A stretch of 64,000 nucleotides of DNA from assembly GCA_030431715.1 (NCBI GenBank), contig JAUIIO010000015.1:1-64000 (forward strand). Direction: 5' to 3'. The position numbers were made by a program, and so were the translations under genes. How positions within the stretch are numbered: the stretch's first letter is position 1; each line of letters begins with the position of its first letter. Below the pieces are notes generated by a model. That model was not told where the DNA came from. It made no database searches and saw only the letters and a program-made list of their open reading frames with translations. Shown in pieces: positions 62,885 through 64,000 of this stretch. This DNA is from a bacterium (GTDB taxonomy: Bacteria; Bdellovibrionota_C; UBA2361; RFPC01).

Positions 62885-64000
62885 TTACCGTTTAGAAACT
62901 GAGCCGAGGATGCCTCGGGAAATTTGACGACCTATCTGATAGCCAATACTTCGAAAGAGAGACTTAAAAAAGGCTTCAAAGGCTGATTGTCGCTTTGAAG
63001 GGCTTTTTTGTTCATCGTCTTTCGGCTTGTTTTTGAGCTCCTCTTCTTTTCGTTTTTGAAGGATCTCGTGAGCAGATTCTCGGTCAACGGCCTCATCATA
63101 GAGCCCTTTAAGCGGGGATTTTGAAAGTATGACAGTTCTATCCTCATCCGCAATTGGGCCGATGCGAGAAGCTGGAGGACGAATGAGCACCTGTTGTACT
63201 ATAGCGGGTTGCCCCTTGTCGTTGAGAGAAGAAACAAGAGCTTCGCCAACACCCAGATTGGTTAGGGTCTCAAGGGTGTTTATAGCGGGGTTTTCGCGAA
63301 AAGTTTCAGCAGCTGATTTAAGAGCTTTTCTGTCTTTCGCTGTGAAAGCACGTAGAGCGTGTTGAACTTTACAACCAAGTTGACCAAGTACGGTGTCTGG
63401 AACATCAAGTGGATGCTGAGTGCAGAAGAAGATCCCCACTCCTTTTGATCGAATGAGTCTCACGACTTGTTCGATTTTATCAAGAAGTATACGCGGGGCG
63501 CGGTCAAAGAGGAGGTGGGCTTCATCAAAGAAGAAAACCATTTTCGGAAGTGACGCATCACCAACCTCGGGAAGTTCCTCAAAGAGTTCTGAGAGAAGCC
63601 AGAGGAGAAACGTGGAATAGAGTTGGGGGTATTCAATGAGCTGTCGGGCGTCGAGAACGCTAATAACTCCCCGACCAGAGAAGTCTGTTTGCATTAAGTG
63701 TTCAAGCTTTAATGCCGGCTCTCCAAAAAACTGTTCAGCACCGTTTTCTTCAAGAACAAGCAGTCGTCTCTGGATAGCGCCTACTGACTGTGTGGAAACA
63801 TTTCCGTAGTTCTTTGATATCTCAGCTCTGTTGTCTGCCATCCAGCTAAGAAGTGATTGCAGGTCTTTAAGGTCCAGAAGAAGAAGGCCTTGCTCATCGG
63901 CGATTTTAAATGCGATGTAGAGAACTCCTTCTTGGGTTTCATTGAGATCAAGCAAGCGGCTAAGTAGTAGCGGTCCAAATTCGGTTATCGTTGTTCGGAT
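62885..64000 (-). CDS. HerA-like ATPase (DUF853 family), C-terminal part
   Basis: A FtsK/HerA-type P-loop ATPase of the DUF853 group. The gene is cut by the window end: the 5' part with the Walker A motif lies beyond 64000. The 371 visible residues include RTTITEFGPLLLSRLLDLNE, the Walker B MVFFFDEAHLLFD, the conserved FFCTQHPLDVPDTVLGQLG and the arginine-finger-like region. A charged linker and a basic C-terminal tail (RQISRGILGSVSKR) end the protein. A TTG at 63955 is internal; the frame is open to the window edge and still matches the family. Confidence 0.88.
   Translation of the reverse strand: MRTTITEFGPLLLSRLLDLNETQEGVLYIAFKIADEQGLLLLDLKDLQSLLSWMADNRAEISKNYGNVSTQSVGAIQRRLLVLEENGAEQFFGEPALKLEHLMQTDFSGRGVISVLDARQLIEYPQLYSTFLLWLLSELFEELPEVGDASLPKMVFFFDEAHLLFDRAPRILLDKIEQVVRLIRSKGVGIFFCTQHPLDVPDTVLGQLGCKVQHALRAFTAKDRKALKSAAETFRENPAINTLETLTNLGVGEALVSSLNDKGQPAIVQQVLIRPPASRIGPIADEDRTVILSKSPLKGLYDEAVDRESAHEILQKRKEEELKNKPKDDEQKSPSKRQSAFEAFFKSLFRSIGYQIGRQISRGILGSVSKR

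Overview
The window is chromosomal DNA of an aerobic, diderm (Gram-negative) bacterium of moderate GC. Diderm signs are a heptose-epimerase gene (hldD, lipopolysaccharide core), a lipoprotein, CcmH and many Sec signal peptides. Aerobic signs are heme O synthase fused to a SCO domain (ctaB-sco) and heme A synthase (ctaA), both needed for heme-copper oxidases. Housekeeping genes are of general proteobacterial or deltaproteobacterial-grade type, for example a CcmH with a Cys-x6-Cys motif. The dockerin-like tails and one 88-residue protein resemble planctomycete sequences. I cannot fix the phylum from the sequence alone.

Layout. 0.2-5.4 kb: a small hypothetical gene, a TauE/SafE exporter with a CTG start, an HD-related signalling protein, pepA, and a hypothetical gene flanked by a decayed duplication of the pepA 3' end. 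5.7-17.6 kb, mainly plus strand: dus, gyrA, gpsA, a minus-strand nucleotidyltransferase pair, a FliA/WhiG-type sigma factor, cysS, a coiled-coil envelope protein (minus), ctaB-sco and pdxS-pdxT.

17.6-43.9 kb, almost all minus strand, is the accessory heart of the window. Six tandem paralogues (20.6-33.7 kb) share an unrecognised secreted N-terminal domain of about 300 residues, followed by variable GLUG/beta-helix repeats or a dockerin-like calcium-binding tail. Three large TadG-like proteins lie on both sides of them; two have Sec signals and dockerin tails. ccmH, two TadE-like pseudopilins, a small secreted protein, a trypsin-like protease, ygfZ and lepB lie among them. This looks like a surface-protein or pseudopilus locus whose assembly ATPase and secretin are elsewhere.

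44-55.4 kb, minus strand: an amidase and a MEMO-family gene, then the conserved block rpmH-rnpA-yidD-yidC-mnmE (without an adjacent dnaA), then a DAACS symporter, a GT39-like glycosyltransferase and hldD. 55.5-59.8 kb: a second Tad-type cluster with a TadE, a TadE fused to a cysteine-rich domain, and a TadG with a von Willebrand A domain. 60.4-64 kb: ctaA, a secreted beta-carbonic-anhydrase-like protein lacking a zinc ligand, a LEA14-like lipoprotein and the C-terminal part of a HerA-like ATPase that runs off the window.

Dispersed inverted repeats occupy many intergenic gaps: five copies of a CATTGCGAGGAGC element, a GC-rich element bracketing ctaB-sco, and a CGCAAAGAGCGC-type element. No tRNA, rRNA, CRISPR array, insertion sequence or prophage was recognised.
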